Shown here in pieces: positions 25,856 through 34,536 of a stretch of DNA of 64,000 nucleotides. The translations under genes and the position numbers were made by a program. Numbering within the stretch: the stretch's first letter is position 1; each line of letters begins with the position of its first letter. The notes beneath the pieces are model-generated. The model was given only the letters and a program-made list of their open reading frames with translations, searched no databases and had not been told where the DNA came from. The DNA lies in NCBI RefSeq assembly GCF_013166605.1, contig NZ_JABKKF010000003.1, forward strand, positions 124,001 through 188,000, read 5' to 3'. Origin of the DNA: Xylanibacter muris (GTDB lineage Bacteria; Bacteroidota; Bacteroidia; Bacteroidales; Bacteroidaceae).

Positions 25856-27350
25856 AAAGGTCAAGGCCGTGACAAATTATCTGCCATTAATACCGTGCTT
25901 TATGCACATTTATTGGTAAATTTATGGTGTAAACATTAAAAACCTCTTACAATGTACAGAAACAGAATTGTAGCAGGCCTTGACGTTCACAAAGATAGTG
26001 TCTTTTTGTGTATTATGCGTCATGACGTGGCCATTATTTTTGAGAAAACATATGGAACTCTGACAACCCACCTCCGTCAGATGCGCGAAGACATGCTCCG
26101 TCATGGAGTCACAGAGTGCGCCATGGAGAGCACCGCGGTATATTGGATACCGGTATGGAACGAGCTGTGCGAACACATGTCCCTGCGACTTGCGAATCCT
26201 CATTTCATAAAGCAACTTCCCGGTCGCAAGAGTGATACCAAGGACGCGCAGTGGATAGCCGAGTGTCAGTTGAAGAATCTTATCAGGGAAAGCTTTGTTC
26301 CAAATCCAGTCGTACAGGACATGCGCAAGCTCAACCGCCGCATCTTCAATCTGAACGAGGATATGTCTTACAACAAGAACAAGCTCGATGCCGCCATGCA
26401 GCGTTGCGGTTTCCGCCTCAGCAACTACGTCTCTGACACCGGTGGCCGGAGTTATCAGAATGTAGTGCGGGCAATATCACGGGGAGAGACCGATGCCGGG
26501 AAGCTTGTCGCGCTGGTTCATGGCCGCACAGTCAACAAGCATGGCCGGGACACCGTCATGGGAGCGGTGACCGGCAACTTCTCAACGATTGACATCACCG
26601 TCATCCGTCAGTATCTTGCAATGATAGATTTGATAAACGTCCAGTTGGACGAGTGCCAGAAGATGCTCACAGCCATGTGTGAAGAGCATTTTGCCGAACA
26701 ATACAGACGCCTGCAGACCATCCCCGGAGTAAAAGAACGCGCAGCCACAGCAATAATTGCGGAGACCGGGGCTGACATGTCTTTGTTTGCAAAGGCCACG
26801 AACCTGGTGGGATGGTGCGGCCTCAAGCCACGTAACGACGAGAGCAACCGCAAGATAAAGAGCAACAGGATCACGCACGGCAACAAGTACCTCAGACAGA
26901 TACTTATAGAAATCGCTTGGGTCGCATCAAGAACCCGCAACTGCTTCTTCTCCAACTTCAGCTATGTGCAGGTGACGGTGAAGAAGAAACGAAAGATGAA
27001 AATACAGGTGGCAATCGCCCGTAAAATTCTTGTCGCCGTATGGCATATGCTTTCAAATCGCGAGGACTTCATCGATATCTATCTCAAACGCCTTGAAGAG
27101 CAACGGCTCATCCAACAGAGGATAGAACAGCTTGAATCGACAATGACCGTATAGGCCATCCGATATACCCCCGGTTGCAAAGTAACTAACTTTGTGCCTG
27201 ACTTATGAGCGCGGTTTGCAAATCTGCTGACGCTTCCGGTGGGAATTGGACACCGACATAGTGCCGAAGAGCCTGTAGAGGAAAGTAATAATCTTTAATC
27301 AGAAAGCCATAGCATCGCCGTGGCTTAGAATGTTATACCTCTTAAGGAAA
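25856..27350 (+). mobile_element. IS110-family insertion sequence (ends uncertain)
   Basis: An IS110-type transposase gene with about 95 bases of non-coding DNA on its left and up to 390 on its right. IS110 elements lack long terminal repeats, so the borders cannot be fixed from one copy; the right limit given is a guess. The element separates the AT-rich glycan locus from the pectin genes. IS110 elements encode a bridge RNA in a non-coding end, which should lie in one of these flanks. Confidence 0.6.
25952..27154 (+). CDS. IS110-family transposase
   Basis: A 400-residue DEDD transposase. The N-terminal RuvC-like domain shows Asp11 (GLDVHK), Glu59 (AMEST) and Asp95/Asp98 (KSDTKDA). The C-terminal Transposase_20 domain has 'LQTIPGVKERAATAIIAE' (in parts: IPGVKE, AAT, IAE) and 'LVGWCGLKPR'. 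Both domains are complete and the gene is intact. Such enzymes work with a bridge RNA that chooses target and donor sites. GC is higher than in the glycan genes to its left, agreeing with a separate arrival. Confidence 0.95.
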   Translation: MYRNRIVAGLDVHKDSVFLCIMRHDVAIIFEKTYGTLTTHLRQMREDMLRHGVTECAMESTAVYWIPVWNELCEHMSLRLANPHFIKQLPGRKSDTKDAQWIAECQLKNLIRESFVPNPVVQDMRKLNRRIFNLNEDMSYNKNKLDAAMQRCGFRLSNYVSDTGGRSYQNVVRAISRGETDAGKLVALVHGRTVNKHGRDTVMGAVTGNFSTIDITVIRQYLAMIDLINVQLDECQKMLTAMCEEHFAEQYRRLQTIPGVKERAATAIIAETGADMSLFAKATNLVGWCGLKPRNDESNRKIKSNRITHGNKYLRQILIEIAWVASRTRNCFFSNFSYVQVTVKKKRKMKIQVAIARKILVAVWHMLSNREDFIDIYLKRLEEQRLIQQRIEQLESTMTV

Positions 27351-27550
27351 TGTCACCAAATATTTTACTCTGGTAATCAGCCCTTTAACTTGGAAGAGAT
27401 TTTGGGAAATCTTGACTTTTTAGAGGAAAGTTAGTAAAAAAAACAAAAATCTCGGAATTTGATAGATTACTTCTTGTAAAAAACATTGCCGCAAGTGGAA
27501 AACAGTATAACTTTACATGAAAATTCACTAACTGAAATAAAATCGAAACA
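27155..27550 (+). other. Region between IS110 and the pectin genes, with promoter
   Basis: Nearly 400 bases without a gene. The left part is probably IS110 end sequence. A promoter with TTG at 27486-27488, 19 bases and TAACTTTAC at 27508-27516 precedes the DUF1593 gene. The phrase TAGAGGAAAGT occurs twice (near 27275 and 27420), which might mark duplicated end or target sequence. Confidence 0.45.
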
Positions 27551-28858
27551 ATGATGAGAAAAAAACGTTTTCTGCCAATGCTTTTGCTATTGGCTTTTTC
27601 TGTTGGACATGCTTTTGCACAGAAGCCGGTGCCTGAGCGTCCGAGGATCCTTATCAGTACAGATATTGGCGGTACAGATCCGGACGATAATCAGTCAATG
27701 ATGCATTATCTTCTTTATTCCAATGAGTTTGACTGCGAAGGACTTGTATCTTCGCCTTCATTTGGTGATGGCGACAAGAGCGAGATTTTAAGGATGATAG
27801 ACATCTATGAAGAGGATTTGCCAAAACTTAAACAGCATGCGAGACGCTATCCGTCGCCAGAATACCTGCGCTCCATCACCAAGCAGGGGCGTCATGGGGC
27901 GGCTCCGCTGGTAGGGTATTCAACTCCCACGGAGGGTTCCGAATGGATAGTGAGATGTGCGAGAAAGAATACCGCCCGTCCTCTTTATGTTCTCGTTTGG
28001 GGCGGTCTCGATGATGTGGCTCAGGCATTGCACGATGCTCCGGATATTGCAAGAAAGATACGTGTATACTGGATTGGCGGTCCGAATAAGAAGTGGGGTA
28101 TCAATGCCTACGTGTATATTATAGAGCATTTTCCCGACTTGTGGATGATAGAAAATAATTCCACCTACCGCAGTTTCATTGCCAAGTATAAACAGGATGA
28201 CAGATGGAACGGGGGCTTTTACGACCACTATGTGAAAGGTTGCGGATTTCTTGGTGAGGACTTCTTTAATTATCTTGGCGGAAAACCGAAACTTGGAGAC
28301 ACTCCCTCGCTGCTTTATATGATGGACGGTGACCCTTCGGACCCATGCCGGGAATCATGGGGTGGAAGCTTTGAAAAATACAGTTATACTCCACGTGTGG
28401 TGTTCAGTCATCAGACTACAGCCAGGGACACTGCGCAGATATATTCCATCATCGAGTGGCATGTGAAAGGTCCGGTGAGAAAAGACATACCGGTGGGAAC
28501 GGAATGTATAACGCTTGATATCGCCAGGCAGAAGTGGCAAGGCTACTATATGGGTGATGGCAACTATATGGTAAAATACAGTACCTATAAGGTCGGTACC
28601 CAGCCTTACACCATCACATCTGATATAAAGGGCTTTCCGCAACAGCAAGGCTTCATCACCATCGAAAATGTTTTTCCTGGAAAGCATCGCAGCACGGATT
28701 ACCGTACCGGTGCGCAATGGTATTCGGACAAGGTTGCTCCGGAGCTGTTCTATGACAACAACCAAGGTGCGATGACCGTATACAAATGGCGCAAGGATGC
28801 AATTGAAGACTGGGGCAAACGGTGTCAGTGGTTAAAGTATACTGATATAAAAAAGTAA
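27551..28858 (+). CDS. DUF1593 secreted nucleoside-hydrolase-like glycosidase
   Basis: A 435-residue exported protein (signal peptide cleaved near residue 23, AFA-Q). 'RILISTDIGGTDPDDNQSM' contains the Asp cluster (Asp38, 43, 45, 46) that resembles the calcium-binding DxDxxxDD of nucleoside hydrolases; the family is DUF1593. Residues 27-330 form this domain and the rest a beta-sandwich. DUF1593 proteins are often encoded in polysaccharide-degradation loci, and here it abuts a pectate lyase gene with no gap. It may cleave a glycosidic bond of pectin fragments; substrate not known. Confidence 0.82.
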   Translation: MMRKKRFLPMLLLLAFSVGHAFAQKPVPERPRILISTDIGGTDPDDNQSMMHYLLYSNEFDCEGLVSSPSFGDGDKSEILRMIDIYEEDLPKLKQHARRYPSPEYLRSITKQGRHGAAPLVGYSTPTEGSEWIVRCARKNTARPLYVLVWGGLDDVAQALHDAPDIARKIRVYWIGGPNKKWGINAYVYIIEHFPDLWMIENNSTYRSFIAKYKQDDRWNGGFYDHYVKGCGFLGEDFFNYLGGKPKLGDTPSLLYMMDGDPSDPCRESWGGSFEKYSYTPRVVFSHQTTARDTAQIYSIIEWHVKGPVRKDIPVGTECITLDIARQKWQGYYMGDGNYMVKYSTYKVGTQPYTITSDIKGFPQQQGFITIENVFPGKHRSTDYRTGAQWYSDKVAPELFYDNNQGAMTVYKWRKDAIEDWGKRCQWLKYTDIKK

Positions 28859-30721
28859 ATGGATATGGGAAAAGTATTATTAAGTATTGTCATTTTTTTT
28901 GCGGCCGCATTCTGCGTTAATGCCGCGAATGTGAATTCGCTGACATGGGCTCAGGTATGCTCCGGCAATATGGGAGCGGCATGGTATTCCTCTCAGGAGG
29001 CCCGCGACATAGCAGATGTAGTTCTCTCTGTGCAGAAAAATAACGGAGGATGGATGAAGAACGACCAGCTTCACAAATTGTCGCCTTCAGAACTTTCCGG
29101 CTTGTTGGGCAAACGTCACGAGCATTCTTGTCTTGACAACTATGCCACCACACAGGAAATGCGTTTCCTTGCAAAGGTATACAAAGGCACGGGAAATGAT
29201 GAATACCGTGGTGCTTTTGTCAAGGCACTGAATATGATTTTCGCAGCGGAGAAGAATTGCGGTGGATGGTCGCAGTATTGGCCGCTTTCAGGCAATGGCA
29301 GTTATCAGGACTACATAACATTCAACGACGACCTTGTGACAAACGTTATGAAGATACTGCGCGACATTTATGAGAACAAGGGCGATTTTGAGAATATCGT
29401 GGATGAGTGGACGCGTGAGAAATGTCAGGCCGCGTTCCAACGTACCATAGACATGATAATCAGATGTCAGGTAGACGACAATGGCACTAAAGCAGCATGG
29501 TGTGCTCAGCACGACACTATAGATATGCTGCCTGTAGAGGGACGTCCTCATGAGTTGCCGTCGATAAGCGGAAGTGAATCCGCTACATTGCTCTCTTTTC
29601 TTATGACTGTGGAGAATCCCTCAAAGGAACTTCAAAGCTGTATAACGTCTGCCGTTGAATGGCTTGACACCCATAAGATAGAGGGAAAGGCTATAGAGGA
29701 CTTTACCAATGGTTCCGGTGAGAGAGACCGCCGTGTCGTAGACAGGCCCGGCAGTGCCATTTGGGGGCGTTTTATCCAGATTGGGGGAGAAAGCGGCAGG
29801 AAAATATACGACAAGTTCTTCAATATGCTGAAAAAAAGAAACAAAAGCCGCAGCTATACATATAACGGCAAGGTATACACCTATAAGGAGTATGAGATAG
29901 CCACAGTATCGTATAATGAGGAAAGAGCATATCAGCCTATTTTTGCAATATATTCAAATGATTATCAACATCTCTTTTATCGCTTTTTGTATAACTATGA
30001 GGACACGGACCCAGTGGTCGACAATAAGGGTCTTCCGGTGGCAACATCGTTGACGGCAGGTAACCGTTCGAGCTATCAGTATCTTGGCAGCTGGTGTCTC
30101 AACGTCATAAATGTGGAATATCCGGCATGGAAAAGGAAAATGGATGACCTCAATGCTGCCGGTGACGCAAAATTGTATGAGATTTCGAATGGCACATATC
30201 AGAAAGAAACTATCGGTGACGGGGCCAATGTATGGCATTTTTCCAATGGTTTTACTGTCAGCAACACAAGAGGAAAGGGATATTCAACAGGTAAGACAAA
30301 CACTGTGAAATACTCGGCTGGAGTGGATTATTCTATAGACATTCCGAATGATCTTAAGGTTGTAAAGGCCTCTTTATACGGTTATGATAATTATGATGAA
30401 GACGCTTACCTCCGCAGTTTCAATGGCACTTCATATACTGCTTCCGACTATGTGTTTCCGGCAAAGGTAACCGATCCAGTATATGTGTCATATATGTTTG
30501 ACATGACTGACAATCCTGTTTCCGGTACACTCTCGTTCTCTCTCGCAGTGAAACAGTGCTGTATCATTCTAAACCTGTATTGCAAGGATATCGAAAATGG
30601 CATTTCAGAAATCGGTATGCCACAGTCTGCGGTGATACCTGTCAAGCATATCGAGCAAGGCAGGATGATAATAATAAAAGGAGACAGGAAATTTAATATC
30701 AACGGTTGTGGGCTGAAGTAG
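28859..30721 (+). CDS. Pectate lyase, family PL10
   Basis: A 620-residue secreted enzyme (signal peptide about 1-22). Residues 30-420 match PL10: 'WYSSQEARDIADVVLSVQKN', 'NGGWMKND', 'SCLDNYATTQEMRFLAKVY', 'GGWSQYWP', 'ITFNDDLVTNVM' and 'ELPSISGSESATLL'. PL10 enzymes split polygalacturonate by calcium-dependent beta-elimination using an (alpha/alpha) toroid. Residues 450-590 are an extra beta-sandwich, and the end (IIIKGDRKFNINGCGLK) looks like the short C-terminal tag seen on Prevotella secreted proteins. The gene begins directly after the DUF1593 stop codon, so the two are one operon. Confidence 0.9.
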   Translation: MDMGKVLLSIVIFFAAAFCVNAANVNSLTWAQVCSGNMGAAWYSSQEARDIADVVLSVQKNNGGWMKNDQLHKLSPSELSGLLGKRHEHSCLDNYATTQEMRFLAKVYKGTGNDEYRGAFVKALNMIFAAEKNCGGWSQYWPLSGNGSYQDYITFNDDLVTNVMKILRDIYENKGDFENIVDEWTREKCQAAFQRTIDMIIRCQVDDNGTKAAWCAQHDTIDMLPVEGRPHELPSISGSESATLLSFLMTVENPSKELQSCITSAVEWLDTHKIEGKAIEDFTNGSGERDRRVVDRPGSAIWGRFIQIGGESGRKIYDKFFNMLKKRNKSRSYTYNGKVYTYKEYEIATVSYNEERAYQPIFAIYSNDYQHLFYRFLYNYEDTDPVVDNKGLPVATSLTAGNRSSYQYLGSWCLNVINVEYPAWKRKMDDLNAAGDAKLYEISNGTYQKETIGDGANVWHFSNGFTVSNTRGKGYSTGKTNTVKYSAGVDYSIDIPNDLKVVKASLYGYDNYDEDAYLRSFNGTSYTASDYVFPAKVTDPVYVSYMFDMTDNPVSGTLSFSLAVKQCCIILNLYCKDIENGISEIGMPQSAVIPVKHIEQGRMIIIKGDRKFNINGCGLK

Positions 30722-30806
30722 TCACGCAGTCTGTAAAATGCCTGTTTTCGATTTTTGCAGTGTGTAGTTTCCTGTTTTTAAGACCATTTTTAAATAGTCC
30801 TGTAAT

Positions 30807-30841
30807 ATGTGGAAATTATTAAAAATATTCACTACCTTTGC
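30807..30841 (+). promoter_or_regulatory. Promoter of the DUF1846 gene
   Basis: A -7 box TACCTTTGC lies at 30833-30841, with a TATG-type -33 near 30807 at suitable distance. The transcript would have a leader of about 40 bases before ATG 30887. Confidence 0.55.
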
Positions 30842-30886
30842 ACGGTAATTCTATTTTGGATAACGGAATATAAAAGAAAGAAAAAG

Positions 30887-32359
30887 ATGAAGACAGGTTT
30901 TGACAACGACAAATACATCCGCATCCAGTCGGAGCATATCAAGGAACGTATTACTCAGTTTAAGGGCAAGCTGTATCTTGAGCTTGGCGGAAAACTTTTC
31001 GATGATTATCATGCAAGCCGCGTGCTTCCGGGCTTTCAGCCTGATTCAAAGTTGCGCATGTTCAGCAAGATAAGCGACCAGATAGAAATAGTGATTGTCA
31101 TCAGTGCTGAAGACATCGTGAAGAATAAGGTGCGTGCCGATCTCGGTATCACATACGATGAAGATGTGCTTCGTTTGCGCGATGAGTTTATCGGCCGCGG
31201 CTTTATGGTGGGCAGCGTTGTCATAACACATTACAACGGCCAGCATGCCGCGGATGATTTCCGCAAACGTCTGGAGCGTATGGGCATCAGGTCGTATGTT
31301 CATTATCTTATCGACGGTTATCCGCACAACGTATCACTCATCGCCAGCGAGGAAGGTTTCGGAAAGAACGATTATGTCCGTACCGGACGTCCGCTTGTGA
31401 TTGTCACTGCTCCGGGTCCTGGCTCAGGCAAAATGGCGGTATGTCTCTCGCAGCTTTACAACGAGCATAAGCGGGGCGTCGAGGCAGGCTATGCAAAGTT
31501 CGAGACCTTTCCTGTATGGAATCTTCCATTGAAGCATCCTGTCAACATTGCATACGAGGCCGCCACGGCCGACCTCAACGATGTGAACATGATAGACCCG
31601 TTCCATCTTGAGGCTTACAACAAGATTGCGATAAACTATAACCGTGATATAGAGATTTTTCCGGTGCTTAATGCCCTGTTTGAAGGCATATACGGCAACA
31701 ATCCGTATAAGTCGCCTACCGATATGGGAGTTAACATGGTCGGTTTCTGTATAAGCGATGATGCCGTTTGCTGTGATGCTTCAGGCAATGAGATTATACG
31801 ACGTTATTATGACGCCACAAACAAGTTTGCCAACGGTGCCAACAACGAGGCCGAGGTGCAGAAGATACAGATGCTTTTCAATCAGGCCAAGATTTCCACG
31901 GACTGCCGCAAGGTGACCGTGGCGGCAAAGGAACGTCGCGACTTGTGCGGCAAACCGTGTGCGGCGATAGAGCTTGCCGACGGCACAGTGATTACTTCGG
32001 AGACATCATCCCTTCTCGGTCCGAGTGCTGCCCTGATACTGAATGCCTCAAAACATCTTGCAGGAATAGATCACAGTGTGAAGCTCATACCACAGGCAAT
32101 GATTGAGCCCATACAGAAAACGAAGGTGGAATATCTCGGAGGAAACAATCCTCGTCTGCATACTGATGAGGTGCTCGTGGCCCTGTCGGTGCTGTCGCAG
32201 GCTGACGACAACTGCCGCAAGGCTCTTTGCGTCCTGCCACAGTTCAGAGGATGTCAGGTTCATTCCACAGTTATGCTGTCTGAGGTTGACCGCAAGATAT
32301 TCAAGAAACTCGGTGTGGGGCTTACATGTGAGCCTGTGAAAAAGAAACAAGGGGCGTGA
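30887..32359 (+). CDS. DUF1846 family protein
   Basis: A 490-residue cytoplasmic protein starting at ATG 30887, chosen because the promoter -7 box at 30833-30841 rules out the upstream in-frame start at 30809. 'YLELGGKLFDDYHASRVLPGF', 'VTAPGPGSGKMAVCLSQLY' and 'HPVNIAYEAATADLNDVNMID' (quoted in parts) are hallmarks of DUF1846, a conserved family with solved structures but no assigned reaction. The GPGSGK loop suggests nucleotide or phosphate binding. Length is normal. It stands alone between pectin and rhamnose genes and is probably unrelated to them. Confidence 0.88.
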   Translation: MKTGFDNDKYIRIQSEHIKERITQFKGKLYLELGGKLFDDYHASRVLPGFQPDSKLRMFSKISDQIEIVIVISAEDIVKNKVRADLGITYDEDVLRLRDEFIGRGFMVGSVVITHYNGQHAADDFRKRLERMGIRSYVHYLIDGYPHNVSLIASEEGFGKNDYVRTGRPLVIVTAPGPGSGKMAVCLSQLYNEHKRGVEAGYAKFETFPVWNLPLKHPVNIAYEAATADLNDVNMIDPFHLEAYNKIAINYNRDIEIFPVLNALFEGIYGNNPYKSPTDMGVNMVGFCISDDAVCCDASGNEIIRRYYDATNKFANGANNEAEVQKIQMLFNQAKISTDCRKVTVAAKERRDLCGKPCAAIELADGTVITSETSSLLGPSAALILNASKHLAGIDHSVKLIPQAMIEPIQKTKVEYLGGNNPRLHTDEVLVALSVLSQADDNCRKALCVLPQFRGCQVHSTVMLSEVDRKIFKKLGVGLTCEPVKKKQGA

Positions 32360-32473
32360 CCGATGCCTCTTGCTTTCCGTGGGTCGGACTGGAAATTTCG
32401 AAACATCCATGACAATGGGGAAGAGGCTGTGGCTGATGTTCTATAATCATTATCAGGAATAAAAAGTAAAATC

Positions 32474-32866
32474 ATGTACAATAGAGAATATACCCCTGAG
32501 AGAATCACCTCTCTTGCCGAGAACGAGATATTCGTCTTTGGCAGCAATTTGTCGGGAGCCCATGGTGGCGGTGCTGCGAGATTAGCTTACGAGCGGTTCG
32601 GCGCCGTATGGGGAGAAGGCGTAGGACTGCATGGCCGGACTTATGCCATCCCTACCATGCATGGAGGTGTGGAAACAATCAAGCCGTATGTAGATGAATT
32701 TATCCTATTTGCCCGTGAACATAAGGATATGACTTTTTTAGTCACACGCATCGGTTGCGGCATTGCAGGATTCAAGGACGATGAGATTGCACCGCTGTTC
32801 CGTGATGCAATAGATGATGAAAACGTTGTTTTGCCTGAAGTTTTTGTGAATATTCTATTGAACTGA
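32474..32866 (+). CDS. A1S_2505-like phage-type protein (macro-domain-like)
   Basis: A 130-residue protein. 'NEIFVFGSNLSGAHGGGAAR' followed by 'AYERFGAVWGEGVGLHGRTYAIPT' and 'VTRIGCGIAGF' match small proteins annotated as A1S_2505 family phage non-structural proteins. The GSN...GGGAA pattern and the IGCGIAG loop recall macro domains, which bind ADP-ribose. It may bind or process ADP-ribose-like ligands; this is inference. No phage genes surround it. It ends just before a strong bidirectional terminator. Confidence 0.8.
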   Translation: MYNREYTPERITSLAENEIFVFGSNLSGAHGGGAARLAYERFGAVWGEGVGLHGRTYAIPTMHGGVETIKPYVDEFILFAREHKDMTFLVTRIGCGIAGFKDDEIAPLFRDAIDDENVVLPEVFVNILLN

Positions 32867-32874
32867 CGTTAAAT

Positions 32875-32936
32875 AAAAAGCACCGCACCTTATATAGGTT
32901 TCCAATAAAACTATTGTTAAAGTGCGGTGCTTTTTT
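32875..32936. terminator. Bidirectional terminator
   Basis: AAAAAGCACCGCAC (32875-32890 region) pairs with GTGCGGTGCTTTTTT (32922-32936). A-run and T-run on opposite sides allow it to end both the rightward gene at 32474 and the leftward nhaD gene. Confidence 0.85.
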
Positions 32937-32955
32937 ATTTTGATACCTGTGTTGT

Positions 32956-34302
32956 TTACACAAGTATATATGTCTTTTCGGCCCAATACACCAGAATTCC
33001 GGCAAGATAGCCTGCAAGTGCGATAAGGGATATATTCTTCATATACCATCCGAAGGAAATCTTTTCAAGCCCCATCACCACAACGCCTGCGGCGGAACCT
33101 ATGATGAGCATTGAGCCTCCTACGCCAGCGCAGTAGGCCAGCAGTTGCCAGAATATTCCGTCTACAGCCATTGCACCCGTTTCTGCCACTGGATACATGC
33201 CCATGCATCCGGCAACAAGCGGAACGTTGTCGACAATGCTTGACAGTATGCCGATGATTCCGGTAATCATATAATAGTTTCCGTCGAAAGCCGTGTCCAG
33301 GCTGTTGCCGAGCATTGTCAGTACACCGATAGTTTCAAGACAGGCGACAGCCATGAGTATTCCGAGGAAGAACAGGATGGTGCTCATGTCTATTCTCGAC
33401 AGCATGTTGGTCACGCGCTTTTGCATGCCGTTCTTGTCTTCACCGAGATTAAGCCTGCTGTAGAACACTTCCGTAACCGTCCACAGCACACCGAGTACGA
33501 GAAGGATGCCGACAAACGGAGGAAGATGGGTTATAGACTTGAAGATTGGCACAAAGATAAGACCTCCTATACCTATTATGAATATGATTTTACGTTGTAT
33601 GCCGCTGAAATCTCCGGATTCGTACGTGGCGGTTTTACATGCCTTTACCGCGAGCTCTCCTTTCAACGGTAAGGAAAGGATATAGGCCGGAATGGTCATT
33701 GATACGACAGAAGGCACAAGGATTTCCTTTATTACACCTGCCGCTGTCAAAACACCCTTATTCCAAAGCATGATTGTCGTCACATCACCAATAGGGGAGA
33801 AAGCTCCACCTGAGTTTGCCGCGATAATAACAAGGGAGGCATATATCATACGGTCTTTTTTATTGCCCACCAGCTTCCGGAGAATCATTATCATGACAAT
33901 ACTCGTGGTAAGATTGTCGAGAATGGCCGAAAGGATAAATGTAAGGAAGGCGATGCGCCATAGCAATGCTTTCTTGCTTCTGGTCTTCATCATGTCGCGC
34001 ACGAAGTTAAATCCTCCGTTCTGGTCGACAAGTTCGACAATGGTCATTGCTCCCATCAGGAAGAACAGTGTCGTGGCAGTGCTGCCGAGATGTTTTTCCA
34101 TAATCTCACTTACGGCAAGAGCCGTCTTGTCGCCTAATGCTGTGGATACGTATTGTCCGGGATCTGTCATGAAAAGAGTCCAGCACATTACGAACATCAG
34201 TAGCGCGACTGCCGCTTTGTTTACTTTTGTCAGGCTTTCGATGGCTATACAAAAATAGCCTATGACGAAAACCGTCACGATACACATTGTTAAAGTCGTC
34301 AT
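32956..34302 (-). CDS. nhaD: NhaD-type sodium/proton antiporter
   Basis: A 448-residue inner-membrane protein of the ion transporter superfamily with eleven or twelve segments. 'FFLMGAMTIVELVDQNGGF', 'FILSAILDNLTTSIVMIMIL' and 'ANSGGAFSPIGDVTTIMLW' are the conserved NhaD motifs; the LDNLTT and SPIGD residues line the ion path. It exchanges Na+ or Li+ for protons and helps in salt and pH balance. A -7 box (TACTTTTGC) reads leftwards at 34343-34351. It is a single-gene unit ending at the shared terminator. Confidence 0.92.
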   Translation of the reverse strand: MTTLTMCIVTVFVIGYFCIAIESLTKVNKAAVALLMFVMCWTLFMTDPGQYVSTALGDKTALAVSEIMEKHLGSTATTLFFLMGAMTIVELVDQNGGFNFVRDMMKTRSKKALLWRIAFLTFILSAILDNLTTSIVMIMILRKLVGNKKDRMIYASLVIIAANSGGAFSPIGDVTTIMLWNKGVLTAAGVIKEILVPSVVSMTIPAYILSLPLKGELAVKACKTATYESGDFSGIQRKIIFIIGIGGLIFVPIFKSITHLPPFVGILLVLGVLWTVTEVFYSRLNLGEDKNGMQKRVTNMLSRIDMSTILFFLGILMAVACLETIGVLTMLGNSLDTAFDGNYYMITGIIGILSSIVDNVPLVAGCMGMYPVAETGAMAVDGIFWQLLAYCAGVGGSMLIIGSAAGVVVMGLEKISFGWYMKNISLIALAGYLAGILVYWAEKTYILV

Positions 34303-34465
34303 GTTTTTAATACTTAATTTTTCAGGTTGTTTGTTTTACGATGCAAAAGTAGCAATTATTACAACAAAACATATACAAAAGATCAAAATACACACGTAAT
34401 CGTTTACTGCATTGCCGCTCATTTGCCACTCTCAAAACTTTTAGCACAAAAATCAAAATATAATG

Positions 34466-34496
34466 TTGCAGAATAATAATAAAATATTATCTTTGC
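34466..34496 (+). promoter_or_regulatory. Promoter of the rhamnose operon
   Basis: TTG at 34466-34468, a 19-base spacer and TATCTTTGC at 34488-34496 form a consensus Bacteroidota promoter 40 bases before rhaB. No clear operator for an AraC-type RhaR regulator could be picked out, and no such regulator gene is in the window. Confidence 0.7.
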
Positions 34497-34536
34497 AACT
34501 AATTAAAACGTAATAGCTACTGCTAACAAACTAATC

